This document shows positions 63,638 to 64,000 of a DNA stretch of 64,000 nt, piece after piece (within the stretch, counting starts at the first letter, position 1; every line of letters begins with the position of its first letter). The notes under the pieces were generated by a model. It had not been told where the DNA came from, did not search any database, and worked only from the letters and a program-made list of their open reading frames with translations. The translations under genes were made by a program, and so were the position numbers. Origin of the DNA: Pontibacillus chungwhensis (GTDB taxonomy: Bacteria > Bacillota > Bacilli > Bacillales > BH030062); assembly GCF_030166655.1 (NCBI RefSeq), contig NZ_CP126446.1:2666001-2730000 (forward strand), read 5' to 3'.

Positions 63638-64000
63638 TTATTCCTCTTCCATTATAGTATAGGTTTCAAGGAATTTCGTATTAAAATCTCCTCCGCGGAA
63701 GACTTCGTGTTCCATCATGCGACGGTGGAACGGAATTGTTGTATGAACTCCTTCGATAACGAACTCATCAAGGGCACGTTTCATACGATCCATTGCTTCT
63801 TCTCGTGTATTTCCATAAGTGATCAACTTCGCAATCATTGAATCATAATACGGAGGAATCATCCAGCCTGGATACGCCGATGAATCTACACGGACACCGA
63901 AGCCACCTGGAGGAAGATACATTTCAATTCGTCCTGGTGATGGCATAAAGTTCTTGAACGGGTTCTCCGCGTTAATACGACATTCAATGGAATGACCCTC
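63638..64000 (-). CDS. accC: Biotin carboxylase of acetyl-CoA carboxylase, C-terminal part
   Basis: The frame runs to the end of the window, showing the last 120 residues. It starts with [14 protein letters not shown] and contains [12 protein letters not shown] and [20 protein letters not shown], conserved in the C-terminal domain of AccC; the ATP-grasp domain lies outside. Ends [10 protein letters not shown]-like. First committed step of fatty acid synthesis; accB would be expected upstream. Confidence 0.94.
   Translation of the reverse strand, partial: EGHSIECRINAENPFKNFMPSPGRIEMYLPPGGFGVRVDSSAYPGWMIPPYYDSMIAKLITYGNTREEAMDRMKRALDEFVIEGVHTTIPFHRRMMEHEVFRGGDFNTKFLETYTIMEEE

Overview
The window is chromosomal DNA from a low-to-mid G+C, endospore-forming Gram-positive bacterium of the family Bacillaceae. 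The evidence is the presence of spo0A, spoIVB and a gerA-type germination operon, strong AGGAGG-type ribosome binding sites, frequent TTG/GTG starts, and a gene order (accC-yqhY-nusB-folD-xseA-xseB-ispA-dxs-yqxC-ahrC-recN-spoIVB-spo0A, and yqzF-bkdR-ptb-bcd-buk-lpdV-bkdAA-bkdAB-bkdB) that follows the Bacillus subtilis chromosome. An OLE RNA/OapA pair between ispA and dxs points to the alkaliphilic/halophilic branch (for example Halobacillus, Pontibacillus or Alkalihalobacillus relatives). The genus is inference.

Layout. 1-3.6 kb: end of pflA, two GNAT acetyltransferases, a pair of peptide-type ABC permeases without ATPase or binding protein, and a 45-residue TTG-start microprotein. 3.8-10.4 kb: a cysteine-type sulfatase behind a perfect inverted repeat, an MDR oxidoreductase, a cold-shock gene with a long leader, an unknown membrane protein, a CdsA-like protein and a permuted papain-like protein. 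10.4-20.7 kb: a phenylacetate (paa) catabolic cluster on the - strand, paaABCD-ethD-paaF-paaG-aldH-paaH-paaJ-ech-paaX, with a sigma-A promoter containing a palindrome and a cre-like site in its leader. paaK, paaE and a PaaZ-type fusion are not present.

20.8-31.6 kb: unknown membrane proteins, a LysM-LysM-M14 spore/wall peptidase, a DUF421 protein, a three-gene germinant-receptor operon preceded by a 37-residue membrane microprotein, a CaCA exchanger and a CPA1 Na+/H+ antiporter. 31.7-42.2 kb: the branched-chain keto acid operon (ptb-bcd-buk-lpdV-bkdAA-bkdAB-bkdB) behind a consensus sigma-54 promoter, its activator bkdR, and yqzF. 42.4-48.3 kb: a cNMP/CBS/nucleotidyltransferase protein coupled to a DnaQ-type exonuclease, a class III aspartokinase and a FapA-family protein. 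48.4-61.2 kb: spo0A, spoIVB, recN, ahrC, tlyA, dxs, oapA, OLE RNA, ispA, xseB, xseA, folD, nusB.

61.3-64 kb: the conserved nusB/yqhY junction is split by a NERD-domain nuclease-like gene and a roughly 675-bp array of 20-nt repeats organised as 162-bp higher-order units. yqhY and the 3' part of accC follow.

The two most notable items are the OLE RNA/OapA locus (known elsewhere, but rare, large and still poorly understood) and the NERD gene plus higher-order repeat array, which I cannot match to a described element. All calls come from reading the sequence; no database search was run.
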